From Streptomyces novaecaesareae (GTDB lineage: Bacteria; Actinomycetota; Actinomycetes; Streptomycetales; Streptomycetaceae): DNA of 64,000 nucleotides. The position numbers and the translations under genes are program-made. The notes under the pieces were generated by a model. That model ran no database searches. It had not been told where the DNA came from and saw only the letters and a list, made by a program, of their open reading frames with translations. The stretch spans positions 1 through 64,000 of the forward strand of contig NZ_JNWQ01000030.1 of the NCBI RefSeq assembly GCF_000716875.1, read 5' to 3'. Positions 9,661 to 18,400 of this stretch are shown piece after piece (the stretch's first letter is position 1; every line of letters begins with the position of its first letter).

Positions 9661-9734
9661 GGCCCGAGGCCCCGGCGGCTCCGGGGCGGCCCGAGGCCCC
9701 GGCGGCTCCGGGGCGGCCCGAGGCCCCGGCGGCG
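9661..9734. repeat. Three tandem copies of a 27-bp GC-rich repeat
   Basis: Units starting at 9661, 9688 and 9715 share GGCCCGAGGCCCCGGCGG and are near-identical; the third copy decays at its end. They lie between the alkyltransferase and a small upstream gene. On the minus strand they would read as nine-residue Gly/Ala/Pro units, but no supported gene covers them. Confidence 0.85.
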
Positions 9735-9801
9735 ACGTGGCCGCCGGGGTGGTCCGGAGCGGGGCCGGCTCCGGGGTGGTCCGCGGCGCGGGAGGCTTCG
9801 G

Positions 9802-10035
9802 TCAGAGCCGCCCCTTCAGCTGGGTGGCGAGCGCCTGGGCCCAGTGGGCCAGTTCGGCGCGGTCCGGGGCGCGGCCCTCGCAGAGCAGCGCGAGTTGCGC
9901 GTCGTTGATCCGGTTCGGCCCCGGGATCTCCAGCAGGTACGCCAGTTCGGCCAGGACCGTGGCGAGTCGGTCGGCGTCCGTGTGGTCCAGGGTGACCGCG
10001 GACTCGTGGTGGCTGATGGTGAGCGAACCGGGCAT
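9802..10035 (-). CDS. Small conserved-type hypothetical protein (77 aa)
   Basis: The ATG at 10035 follows a strong AGGAGG ribosome site. The product is 77 aa, soluble and helical (LATVLAELAYLLE, AELAHWAQALATQL), with no recognised domain. It is upstream of and co-directional with the alkyltransferase, separated by about 280 bp holding the 27-bp repeats. Function unknown. Confidence 0.6.
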   Translation of the reverse strand: MPGSLTISHHESAVTLDHTDADRLATVLAELAYLLEIPGPNRINDAQLALLCEGRAPDRAELAHWAQALATQLKGRL

Positions 10036-10221
10036 TGGTCAACCTCCTCCGTCACCCCCGCACCCTCCACCGTACGGCCGGGTCGGCCGCCCCGCCCGCC
10101 GCGGAGGCATGTGTGCGCGGGTGGGGCAGCCGGTTGCGCTCCGGGGCCGGCCGGGCACGGTGCACGGTGGATCGCACCGGCGGGCCGGGGGTGCGCCCCG
10201 AAGCCGTCCGAGGGGTGTCGC

Positions 10222-11511
10222 TCAGCTGTCCGGACCCTCCTCCCAGCGGCGGTGCCGCACCGCCGGTACGGCCAACACTACGACTCCGGCCGCCAGTTGC
10301 CAGGCTGATCCGAACATAAGTAGCGTGTCCACGCCAAATCGGTCGGCGAGCGGGCCGGCCGCCGCCAGGCCGAGCGGGCCGAGGGCGAAGGAGCCGAGCG
10401 CGCCGAAGGAGGTCAGCCGCCCGAGCAGTTCCACCGGCACCCACTCCTGCAGCGTCGTGCCGTACAGCGTCCCGCAGACCGCCGAACCGGCCCCCGCGAC
10501 CAGCGCGCCGCCGGCCACCCAGGGCAGCGACGCCCCGGCCGCGAGCGCCCCGGAAGGCAGCGCCCACGCCAGACCGGCCACGGTCGCCACCGCCAACGGG
10601 CGTGCGGGCCTGCGGCCGAGCATCAGCAGGCCGCCCAGCACCGCGCCCGCGCCGTACCCGCCCATCACCAGGCCCCAGGCGCGGGCGCCGCCGAGGTCCC
10701 GCTGAGCGGTCAGCGGGCCGAGCACCAGGAACGGCGCCCAGACCAGCAGGTTGAACAGGCCCATCTGCGCGGTGGTGATCCACAGCCACGGGCGGGAGAC
10801 GAACTCCGACCAGCCGGCCCGCAGGTCGCCGAGCATCGACTCCCCGCCGCCGTCCGCCGGCCGGCGCTCGGGCAGCCGCAGTCCGGCCAGCGCGAATGCG
10901 CCGACACCGTACGTCACCGCGTCGACCAGCAGCACCGCGGCCGGGCCCAGCGCCGCGGTCACCAGGCCGGCCGCGGCCGGTCCGACCACCGTGGACACCG
11001 AACGGGACAGCCCCAGCAGGGTGTTGGCGTCCGCCATCAGCTCCTTGCGGGGCACCAGGTCGGGCACGATCGCGCCGAAGGCCGGCATGAACAGCCCCTC
11101 GCCGACCCCCCACACCGCGACCAGGGCGACCACCGCCCAGACCGGCGCGTGCCCGGCCACCAACAGCCCGGCGAACAGCGCCTGCACGAGGCCCCGCAGG
11201 ACGTCCGAGCCCAGCATCACCCGGCGGCTGCCGAGCCGGTCGGCGACCACCCCGCCGGCCAGCAGCACCAGCACCACGGGGAGGATCCGGGCCGCCATCA
11301 CCCAGCCCAGGTCGGTGCCGCTGCCGCCGGTGCCGCCGTTGCCGTCGCCGTCGAGCACCGCGAAGGCCACCGCCACCGGCGCCATCGAGGAGCCGAGGAG
11401 GGAGGTCGTGTACCCGGTGAAGAACCACCTGAATTCGCGCTCGCCCAGCACGGCGAGACGGTCTCCCAGGCGCCTTCGGCGGGCCGGGATCCGTTCCATG
11501 TCCACTGCCAT
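10222..11511 (-). CDS. MFS efflux transporter (DHA3/EntS-like)
   Basis: This is a 12-TM-type major facilitator with the loop motif ADRLGSRRVM after TM2 and FGAIVPDLV after TM4, as in the DHA3 or enterobactin-exporter-like group. Start choice is uncertain: ATG at 11511 or 11499 begins just before the first TM region, while an ATG at 11583 would add a charged extension. Substrate is unknown. It is divergent from the truncated recombinase gene, with repeated TTTACTGCGG sites between the two. Confidence 0.8.
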   Translation of the reverse strand: MAVDMERIPARRRRLGDRLAVLGEREFRWFFTGYTTSLLGSSMAPVAVAFAVLDGDGNGGTGGSGTDLGWVMAARILPVVLVLLAGGVVADRLGSRRVMLGSDVLRGLVQALFAGLLVAGHAPVWAVVALVAVWGVGEGLFMPAFGAIVPDLVPRKELMADANTLLGLSRSVSTVVGPAAAGLVTAALGPAAVLLVDAVTYGVGAFALAGLRLPERRPADGGGESMLGDLRAGWSEFVSRPWLWITTAQMGLFNLLVWAPFLVLGPLTAQRDLGGARAWGLVMGGYGAGAVLGGLLMLGRRPARPLAVATVAGLAWALPSGALAAGASLPWVAGGALVAGAGSAVCGTLYGTTLQEWVPVELLGRLTSFGALGSFALGPLGLAAAGPLADRFGVDTLLMFGSAWQLAAGVVVLAVPAVRHRRWEEGPDS

Positions 11512-11607
11512 GTGCAAAGAGTCTGGGGCGCCGGGGAGGCGGGATTCAAGGGTTTCCCGGGAAAAACTTGAGCCTTGCGCCATCAAGGTTGCTCAGGATC
11601 GGATCCG

Positions 11608-11702
11608 CCGCAGTAAACAGGCGCGAATATCAGCTCCCACCTGCCATTTACTGCGGTTTACGGATACTCTGCGGATGTCTTGAGTGAGGTCATTTACTGC
11701 GG
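11608..11702. promoter_or_regulatory. Three copies of a TTTACTGCGG motif between divergent genes
   Basis: CCGCAGTAAA occurs at 11608-11617, and TTTACTGCGG at 11647-11656 and 11693-11702. The last copy overlaps the region just before the ATG at 11715. Three copies of one decamer in 95 bp between divergent genes suggest an operator controlling the recombinase-like gene, the MFS gene, or both. Confidence 0.5.
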
Positions 11703-11714
11703 AAGAGGGCCGGA

Positions 11715-12512
11715 ATGACGGAGCTACCCCCGGTCGAGTACGCCGTCGCCGTCGAGCGCTACCTGGCCGCCTCCGGGCTCGCCGAAGGCTCCCGGCGGAT
11801 CTACCGGATCGCACTGCAGACCTGGGCCTGGGCGCTCGCCGACCGGCCCGCCCCCACCGGCCCCGAACGGCGGCGCGCCCGGCCGCCCGTCCTGCCACTG
11901 GCACTGCTCGACCACCCGGACGCCGCCGACCGGCTCCGCGCCGCCCTCGCCCATCGCAGCGCCGACACCGATCCGCGCACGCTCAACCGCGAACTCTCCA
12001 CCCTGCGCGCGGCCGTGGCCTGGTGGCGGGCCCGCGGCTGGCTCGACGGCGACCCGACCGCCGACCTACGCCCCCGCCCGCTGCCCGAACCCGCCCCGGC
12101 CGCAGGCCCGTTGACCCCCGAGGAGCTGCACGCCCTGTTCGCCCTCCGCGCGCCGCTGCGCGAGCAGACGCTCTGGCACCTGCTGCACGAGTCCGGCGCC
12201 GCGATCGAGACCGTCCTCGCCCTGGACACCGACCACCTCGACCTCCCCCGCCGCCGTACCCGCCCCGGGCACGCCCCCGTTCACTGGCAGTCCGGCACCG
12301 CCCGCCTCCTCCCCCTCCTCGTCGCCGGCCGCGCCACCGGCCCGCTCTTCCTCACCGACCGCCGCGCCCCCGCCGGCACCCCCGCCCCCGACCGCTGCCC
12401 GTACACCGGTCGCGCCCGCCTCTCCTACCGCCGCGCGGCGGAGCTGTTCACCACCCACACCGGCCCGCTCGGCCCCGGCCGGACCCTCCGGCAGCTGCGG
12501 GCGGGGCGGTAG
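11715..12512 (+). pseudogene. Truncated tyrosine recombinase/integrase-like protein
   Basis: The 265 aa product has a SAM-like core-binding N-domain (YAVAVERYLAASGLAEGSRRIYRIAL) written here as YAVAVERYLAA and SRRIYRIAL, and a partial catalytic domain. Where tyrosine recombinases carry the HxxR box the protein reads LRQLRAGR and then stops, so the His is replaced and the last helix with the catalytic Tyr is absent. The promoter-side repeats and a clean frame argue it may still be expressed. It could be a decayed integrase or a protein kept only for DNA binding. Confidence 0.6.
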
Positions 12513-12601
12513 GGCCCGGCGAAGGGATGCCGTGTCCCGGTCGGCCGACGGGGCGGCCGGAGAGACGGGCCCCGCTCCGCCGCGGGGAGTTCGGCCCTCG
12601 C

Positions 12602-13447
12602 CTACTCATCCGACGGTGGCACCGCGCGGCGGCCCTGCGGGAGCGACCGGTCGAGGGCTTCCGCCAGTTCGGGCAGGCTCGGCCGGTCCTCGGGCGCGAG
12701 GCGCAGGCAGCCGTCGATGGCCGCGGCGAGGGCACGGGGGAGGCGGCGGCTGCGGGCCACCGGCGGGATCGGGAGGTTCGGCGGGTTCGGCGGGTTCAGG
12801 CTCAACGGCTCGTCACCGAAGGGAAGTTCGCCCGTGGCCGCCTCGTAGAGGGTGATCCCGATGCCCCAGACGTCGGTGGCCGCCGTGAGGAGGCCGCCGG
12901 AGGCCTGTTCGGGGGCGAGGTAGCCGTCGGTGCCGATGCCGGGGGTGCCCGGGCCCGGGGGGCGGGCGATGCTCAGGTCGAGCACCTTGGCGCGGCGGCA
13001 GTCGATCACGATGTTGGAGGGCTTGAGGTCGAGGTGCAGCAGGCCCTGCCCGTGCAGGTAGTGCGTCGCCGAGCAGACGTGCAGTCCGAGCAGCGCCAGG
13101 TCGGTCGCGGCCGGGCGGCGCGGCCGGGTGTCGAGCAGGTGGGCGAGGGTCTCGCCGGTGAGCGTCTCCAGCACCGCGTACGGCTGCGGGCGTTCGCCGG
13201 TGCCGTAGCCGCGCACCAGGTGGGGGTGGGTGAACTCGGTCAGCCAGCGCCCCTCGCGGAGCAGGCGTTCGCGCAGTCGGCGTTCGCGGCGGCGGTCGGG
13301 CCGGAGCACCTTGACCACGCAGCGGCAGTCCCGTTCCTCGCTCCAGCAGTCGTAGACGTCCAGCCAGCCGGTTCGGCACAGGTGGGCCAGGACGGGGTAG
13401 CCGGGGGCGATGAACTCCCCGGCGGGGAGCGGCTGTCGGGGGTTCAT
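12602..13447 (-). CDS. Serine/threonine protein kinase, cytoplasmic
   Basis: This 281 aa protein is essentially a bare kinase domain. It has VVKVLRPD (ATP-binding Lys), LHLDLKPSNI (catalytic loop, Arg of HRD replaced by Leu), VLDLSIA (DFG replaced by DLS), and APEQASG. There is no TM helix and no PASTA domain, unlike PknB-type kinases. The altered DFG may reduce or change activity. Its ATG overlaps the stop of the upstream ABC transporter gene (13444-13447), so the two are translationally coupled. Confidence 0.82.
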   Translation of the reverse strand: MNPRQPLPAGEFIAPGYPVLAHLCRTGWLDVYDCWSEERDCRCVVKVLRPDRRRERRLRERLLREGRWLTEFTHPHLVRGYGTGERPQPYAVLETLTGETLAHLLDTRPRRPAATDLALLGLHVCSATHYLHGQGLLHLDLKPSNIVIDCRRAKVLDLSIARPPGPGTPGIGTDGYLAPEQASGGLLTAATDVWGIGITLYEAATGELPFGDEPLSLNPPNPPNLPIPPVARSRRLPRALAAAIDGCLRLAPEDRPSLPELAEALDRSLPQGRRAVPPSDE

Positions 13448-15312
13448 CGGGCCGCTCCTCGGAGTCGGTCCGCGCCCTGGAGTCCGGCTGCTCCCTGGAG
13501 CTCGGCCACCCCCTGGATGGTCGGGTGGTGCAGCCGGTCGAGCCGGGCGTAGCCGTCGTCGTGGGCCAGCAGTTCCCGGTGGGTGCCGCGGGCGACGACG
13601 CGGCCTTCGTGGAGCAGCACGATCCGGTCCGCGTTCCGTACGGTGAGCAGGTTGTGCGAGATGATGATCGTCGTACGGCCGCGCATCAGCCGCCCCAGCG
13701 GCTCCAGGATCCGCCGCCCGGACTCCACGTCCAGCCCCGTGGTCGGCTCGTCCAGCAGCAGGACGGGCGCGTCCCGGATCATCGCCCGGGCGATCGCGAT
13801 CCGCTGCCGCTGCCCGCCGGACAGCAGGCCCCCGTGCCGGCCGACCAGCGTGTCGTAGCCCTCCGGCAGCCGGCTGACGAACTCGTGCGCGTCGGCGGCC
13901 TTCGCGGCGGCGACGACCTGCGCGTCGGTCGCGCCCGGCCGCCCGTACGCGATGTTCTCCCGGACGGTGCCGTGGATCACCAGGGTGTCCTGCAGCAGCA
14001 CCGCGATGTGTTCGCGCAGGTCGGCCAGGGCCAGTTCGCGCAGGTCGATGCCGTCCAGCCGGACGGCCCCGCGCTCCGGGTCGTAGAAGCGCAGCAGCAG
14101 CTTGGCGGTCGTCGACTTGCCCGCCCCGCTCTCCCCCACCAGGGCGACCGTCTCGCCGGGCTCGGCGCGGAAGGACACGTCGAACAGCGCCACCCGGGTC
14201 GTCCCGGGGTAGCGGAACCACACCCCGTCGAAGGCCACCGCTCCGTGGGTCCGGCCGGGGCGCAGCGGGATCGGCGGATCGGCCACCTGCGGCTGCTGGT
14301 CGAGCAGTTCGATGATCCGCTCGGCGGCGGCCGAGGCGGAGTAGAAGCCGTTGCTGAGCCGCGAGATCCCCCGGATCGGGCCGTACAGCCGGCTCAACAG
14401 AGCGACGAAGACGAGGAGTTCGCCGAGGCTCAGCCGGCCGTGGACGAGTTCCCAGGCGCCCAGCCCGAGCACGATCAGCGCGCCGACCAGCTCCAGCATC
14501 TCCACGATCGGCGCGAACAGCGCCCGCAGCCGGGTCGCCGCCATCGTCGCCCGGAACCGCGCCAGGCTCTCCCGGCGGAAGCGTTCCTGCTCCCAGTCCT
14601 GCCGGTTGTACGCCTGCACCAGCGCGATGTTGCCCAGCGTCTCCTCGGCCATCGCGCTCACCGAGCCGCTGCGCCGCCGCCGCTCCCGCGACGCCGCCTT
14701 CACCAGCGCCGAGAAGCGCCGCGCCGTGAACCAGAACACCGGCGCGACCACGAGGGCCACCGCGGCGAGGTCCCAGCGCAGGTAGAACAGCACGCCCAGG
14801 AAGACGGCCAACTCGGCGACGTACGCGACCGCGTCGAGCACGCCCGAGAGGAGGAAGGTCTCGACCGCCTCGACGTCCGAAGTCAGCCGCGACAGGACGT
14901 CGCCGAGCCGCCGCCGCTCGAAGAAGCCCAGCGAAAGGCCCTGCAGGTGCCGGAACACGTCCGTGCGCAGGGCGAGCAGGAAGCGCTCGCTGACCCAGGC
15001 CGAGGTCGTCTCGTCGGCGAAGCGCAGGCCCCCTGCCACCAGCGTCAGCCCGGCGTACCCGAGCGCGACCGGCAGGAACAGCCCGAGCCTGCGCGGCACC
15101 AGCACCTCGTCGACGACGACCTTGAACAGCCAGATCGCGGCCGCGTCGACCACCGGCCCGAGCAGGACGAACCCCAGCAGCAGGGCCAGCCAGCGCCGAC
15201 CCCCGCGGGTGTAGGGCCAGAACCGCCCGAACACCCGCCGCAACGGGACGGCCGGGGCCGGCTCGACGACCGGATCCACCCGGCCGTCGCCGTCACTCCC
15301 GTCGACGGCCAT
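13444..15312 (-). CDS. ABC transporter, fused TM and ATPase domains
   Basis: This is an exporter-type half transporter of about 622 aa. Six TM helices fill the first 330 residues. The ATPase domain follows with Walker A GESGAGKST, signature LSGGQRQR, Walker B VLLLDEP and a switch His (IIISHN). It probably works as a homodimer. ATG at 15312 is chosen; a GTG at 15333 would add seven residues. The C-terminus carries a short repeated tail (LQGAAGLQGAD). It sits between a small basic peptide gene and the coupled kinase gene. Confidence 0.88.
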   Translation of the reverse strand: MAVDGSDGDGRVDPVVEPAPAVPLRRVFGRFWPYTRGGRRWLALLLGFVLLGPVVDAAAIWLFKVVVDEVLVPRRLGLFLPVALGYAGLTLVAGGLRFADETTSAWVSERFLLALRTDVFRHLQGLSLGFFERRRLGDVLSRLTSDVEAVETFLLSGVLDAVAYVAELAVFLGVLFYLRWDLAAVALVVAPVFWFTARRFSALVKAASRERRRRSGSVSAMAEETLGNIALVQAYNRQDWEQERFRRESLARFRATMAATRLRALFAPIVEMLELVGALIVLGLGAWELVHGRLSLGELLVFVALLSRLYGPIRGISRLSNGFYSASAAAERIIELLDQQPQVADPPIPLRPGRTHGAVAFDGVWFRYPGTTRVALFDVSFRAEPGETVALVGESGAGKSTTAKLLLRFYDPERGAVRLDGIDLRELALADLREHIAVLLQDTLVIHGTVRENIAYGRPGATDAQVVAAAKAADAHEFVSRLPEGYDTLVGRHGGLLSGGQRQRIAIARAMIRDAPVLLLDEPTTGLDVESGRRILEPLGRLMRGRTTIIISHNLLTVRNADRIVLLHEGRVVARGTHRELLAHDDGYARLDRLHHPTIQGVAELQGAAGLQGADRLRGAAR

Positions 15313-15358
15313 CAGCCGCCGCAGCGACCACACGGTACGAGTCCAGGCCCTGGGACGT

Positions 15359-15382
15359 GGCCGGGCTCTTAACGGCCCGGCC
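15359..15382 (-). terminator. Hairpin between the small peptide ORF and the ABC transporter
   Basis: GGCCGGGC and GCCCGGCC form an 8-bp stem around an 8-nt loop. Reading leftward it follows the small peptide ORF and precedes the transporter start. It may be a partial terminator (attenuator) that lowers transporter transcription relative to the peptide. Confidence 0.45.
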
Positions 15383-15402
15383 CTGACAGGACGGCGACGC
15401 CG

Positions 15403-15531
15403 TCAGTGCCGCGAGTTGCTTCCACGACGGCGACGGCGGTCCTTGGTCTTCGATTCCCTGGTCTCCTTGCTGGTCCTGGTCCGCTTGTGCGGATGCCGCA
15501 TCGCCGGCACCAGGTTGGCGAGCATGCTCAT
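15403..15531 (-). CDS. Small basic peptide (42 aa), possible precursor or regulator
   Basis: The product starts MSMLANLVPAMRHPHK and ends RRRRRGSNSRH; the second half is almost all Lys, Arg, Thr, Ser and Glu. GAGAGG lies about 8 nt before the ATG, a good ribosome site, and the ORF is too short to be found by length filters. It is the first gene of a leftward group with an exporter and a kinase. No Cys is present. The role is unknown; peptide export is a guess from context. Confidence 0.45.
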   Translation of the reverse strand: MSMLANLVPAMRHPHKRTRTSKETRESKTKDRRRRRGSNSRH

Positions 15532-16055
15532 CACTGCCACCTCTCTGTTGGTCCGCTCGGTCCCCCACCCATGGGTACGCAGCGAGGGGCGGGGGCACTC
15601 ACCGCTCGGCGGGGCGATGCGGAGAGCGGTACGCGCCGTGACGGCGGGACGGCAGACGGTCGGGACACCGGTACGTCACGGGCGGCGGCTGTCACGGGCG
15701 GCCGTGACAGGCGGCCGTTACAGAGCCGATGGGCGGCCGTGACACGACCGGCCGAGGGCCGCGACACGGCTCTCCTAGCGTCACTCTCGACGCCCCGGGC
15801 CGCACCGGTCGCACGTACCGGTGGGCACGTACCGGTCGCACCCACCGACCGTACGAACCGACCGTACGAACCGGCTGTACGGCCCGGAGGGCGTCCGCGA
15901 CGAGGACGTCCGCGTCCGGCGCCGACGACGGACGTCCGCGACCACGCCGTGTCCCGCGATCCGCGACGTCCTGGACGACGCGGTCGGGGACGCCCGGCGT
16001 GACGCGACCCGATGACAGAAGACCGACCTGGATACCGATCCGGATGGAGAACACC
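15532..16055. other. Intergenic region rich in inverted and direct repeats
   Basis: About 520 bp without a supported gene, between divergent genes. It holds a perfect dyad, TGTCACGGGCGGCCGTGACA at 15690-15709, further GTGACA/TGTCAC elements nearby, two copies of GCACGTACCGGT near 15810-15835, and two copies of CCGTACGAACCG near 15848-15872. These look like regulatory or structured elements for the divergent promoters. No RNA gene was recognised. Confidence 0.5.
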
Positions 16056-16529
16056 ATGAGCAGGAGCCGTACCGACCGCTCCCCCGCCCGCCGAGTCCTG
16101 GCGGCCTGCGCCCTGACCGGGGCCGCGCTGCTGGCCGCCGTCACCGGCGGACAGGCCTGGGCCGACGGCGTGCCGAAGCCCGTCGCGACCGCTCCGGACG
16201 CCGTCGCCTCCCCCGCCGCGGGCTCCGCGCACGTCGCCGTCCCGGCGCCGTCCACCCCGACGGCCACTCCGACGGCCGACGCGAAGGCCATTCCGACGGC
16301 CACCCCGTCCGCCAAGCCGAAGGACGCCGTCCCACCGGCGCCGCAGGCGCCCAACGGCGTCCAGCCGCAGGTCCGCGAGGTGCCGAAGGGCGCCGCGCAG
16401 GCCGGTGACGGCTCCGGCGCCGCCGACGGCTCCGGCCTGATGCTCGCGGGCGGCGGCGCCGTCGCTGCCGTCGGCGCCGGTGCGCTGGGCTTCGCCGTCC
16501 TGCGCCGTCGTTCCGGTGCGCGCGGCTGA
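16056..16529 (+). CDS. Secreted surface protein with C-terminal membrane anchor, sortase-linked
   Basis: This 157 aa protein has an N-terminal signal peptide (twin basic region, then about 18 hydrophobic residues ending in GGQAWA), a Pro/Ala/Thr-rich spacer, and a C-terminal hydrophobic segment followed by RRRSGARG. That tail looks like a cell-wall sorting signal, but no clear LPxTG is seen; a Gly/Asp/Ser-rich stretch takes its place. GGAG precedes ATG 16056. The gene overlaps a class F sortase gene, which suggests the sortase acts on it. Confidence 0.6.
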   Translation: MSRSRTDRSPARRVLAACALTGAALLAAVTGGQAWADGVPKPVATAPDAVASPAAGSAHVAVPAPSTPTATPTADAKAIPTATPSAKPKDAVPPAPQAPNGVQPQVREVPKGAAQAGDGSGAADGSGLMLAGGGAVAAVGAGALGFAVLRRRSGARG

Positions 16530-17406
16530 CACCGGTCCCGAGTCCGCCGGGCACCCCGGCGCCGTTCCCCCGCACCCGGCCGGTCGGGGGAACGGCGCCG
16601 GGGCCGCCCCGACGGCGGGGACCGGCAACCGCAGCAGCACCCGGGCCGAACGGGCCCGCGGGAACGGGCGCGGGCGCGGGGGCGGACACGGGAACGGCCG
16701 CGGGAACGGACGCGGACGGCGCCGCGCCGCCAAGCCCGGCCCGAGCGTCCTGCGCCGTACGGCCTTCGGCACGGCGGGCCTGCTCTGCCTGGTGCTCGGC
16801 ACCTCGCTGGCGCTGTCCGGCCGGGAGGCCCCGGTGGTGCGGATCGAGTCCTCGGGGCACGGCACCGGCACGGACACCCCGCCGTCGGCGCCCACCACCG
16901 GAACCACCGGCACCGCTGGTACCACCGGAACCACCGGCGCCGCCGCCCCGAAGCCGTACGCCCCCTCGCCGCCGACCCGCCTGCTCGTCCCCGCCGCCGG
17001 GGTGGACGCCCCGGTGGCCGACCTCGGCCTGAACACCGACGGGACGGTCCAGGTGCCGCCGGCCGACCGGGGCGAGGAGGTCGGCTGGTACCGCAACGGC
17101 CCCACCCCGGGCGAGACCGGACCCGCCGTCCTCATCGGGCACTACGACACCGTGCACGGCCCGGCGGTCTTCCGGCAGCTGCCGAAGCTGCGTCCCGGCG
17201 AGCTGATCCAGGTACGGCGCGCGGACGGCAGCACCGTGGACTTCAAGGTCCGCGCCCTGTTCCAGGCCGCCAAGGACAACTTCCCCACCCAGCAGGTCTA
17301 CGGCGACACGCCCGCGCCCGCGCTTCGGCTGATCACCTGCGGCGGGCGGATCGGCTCGGACGGCCACTGGACGGACAACATCATCGTGCTGGCGGACCTG
17401 GCCTGA
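16516..17406 (+). CDS. Class F sortase
   Basis: The product is 296 aa from GTG 16516, which overlaps the end of the surface-protein gene. A Gly/Arg/Asn-rich cytoplasmic region precedes one TM helix, then a Thr/Gly linker and the sortase domain. Catalytic residues are visible: His in LIGHYDTVHGPAVF, Cys in LITCGG, and an Arg shortly after. Class F sortases transpeptidate or hydrolyse surface proteins outside the membrane. Overlap with the preceding gene implies coupled translation. Confidence 0.85.
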   Translation: MRAADTGPESAGHPGAVPPHPAGRGNGAGAAPTAGTGNRSSTRAERARGNGRGRGGGHGNGRGNGRGRRRAAKPGPSVLRRTAFGTAGLLCLVLGTSLALSGREAPVVRIESSGHGTGTDTPPSAPTTGTTGTAGTTGTTGAAAPKPYAPSPPTRLLVPAAGVDAPVADLGLNTDGTVQVPPADRGEEVGWYRNGPTPGETGPAVLIGHYDTVHGPAVFRQLPKLRPGELIQVRRADGSTVDFKVRALFQAAKDNFPTQQVYGDTPAPALRLITCGGRIGSDGHWTDNIIVLADLA

Positions 17407-17536
17407 CCCCGGCCTGCCCCTGACCGGGCGCCGGGCCCGGGGAACCACCACCCGCCGTCCGGGCGACCTACCAACAGAACGGCCACGGGGCGAAGTACCG
17501 GCACCGCGCCGCAGACCAGGAGGACGAGCACCGACC

Positions 17537-18400
17537 GTGGCAGCACCACCCGCACCCCGCCGCCGGCCCGGCGCCGTCCCCGTGGCGGCCCTGGCCGGCC
17601 TGGTCGTCCTCCTCGCCCTCGCCGCCCTGGCCTTCGGCCGGGCCACCCCCGGCGGCCTGCGGGACCACGGCCCGGTCCAGCCCGTCACGCCACCGCCCGT
17701 CTCCCGGCCGCTCTGGCCGGACCTGGCCTCCTCGCCGTCGCCGACCCCGCCCGCCTCCGGGGCCGGCGCCACCCAGGCGCCGCCGGAGCCCGTCCCGGAC
17801 CTGACCGTCCCCGGGCGGGACATCACCGCGGTCGACGTCCGCGCCGTCCTCGCCAAGGACCCGGCGGTGACCCCGGAGGAGCGCAAGGCGCTCAGCACCT
17901 CCACCGGGTCCACGTCCACCGGCTCCGAGGTCCGCACCCCCGAGTTCCGCGACCTCACCGGGGACGGTCAACCCGAACTGATCACCACCGTCACCACCCC
18001 CGGGCCGGTGGTCCTGCACGTCTACACCCTCGTCGAGGACCGCCTCGTACCCATCCTGTCGGTGCAGGTCCAGCGGACCTTCAACGCCGCGACCATCGGC
18101 TCCGACCTGCTGCTGTACGAGTCGACCGGCGTCTACGTCCGGACCACCAGCCACTACCGCTGGGACGGGGTCCGGCTCGTCCTGCTGGAGCGGAAGGACG
18201 AGGGCCTCGGCGTGCTGCCGCCCACCGGCCCGGACCCCGCCCAGCCGCCCACCGCCACCCCCACGGCCATGGGCGTGCCGTCCACCCCCAAGATCGTCGG
18301 CCCGCGCCAGGCCCCCGGCGCGGCCGTCCCGTCCCCCCGCGCGCCCGGGCCGGCCGCCCCGTCCTCCGCCCCCGCCGTGTCCCCGGAGCCGAAACGATGA
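17537..18400 (+). CDS. Membrane-anchored extracytoplasmic protein upstream of a two-component system (CseA-like)
   Basis: This 287 aa protein starts at GTG 17537. It has one N-terminal TM/signal-anchor helix, Pro-rich linkers at both ends, and a central domain with FRDLTGDGQPELITTV and VVLHVYTLVEDRL. Proteins of this kind precede CseB/CseC in Streptomyces, where CseA is a lipoprotein; here no lipobox Cys is seen. It overlaps the response-regulator gene by 4 bp, so it is probably an accessory sensor of the same system. Confidence 0.6.
   Translation: MAAPPAPRRRPGAVPVAALAGLVVLLALAALAFGRATPGGLRDHGPVQPVTPPPVSRPLWPDLASSPSPTPPASGAGATQAPPEPVPDLTVPGRDITAVDVRAVLAKDPAVTPEERKALSTSTGSTSTGSEVRTPEFRDLTGDGQPELITTVTTPGPVVLHVYTLVEDRLVPILSVQVQRTFNAATIGSDLLLYESTGVYVRTTSHYRWDGVRLVLLERKDEGLGVLPPTGPDPAQPPTATPTAMGVPSTPKIVGPRQAPGAAVPSPRAPGPAAPSSAPAVSPEPKR

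Noticed and set aside
8993..10042. One 349-aa leftward ORF containing the alkyltransferase
   Set aside because: Its first 170 codons are low-complexity, cross the 27-bp repeats and overlap the 77-aa gene, which has a better ribosome site.
11715..12560. A simple frameshift that would restore the recombinase C-terminus
   Set aside because: Other frames after 12490 do not show the expected His/Tyr motifs, so truncation is preferred to a sequencing slip.
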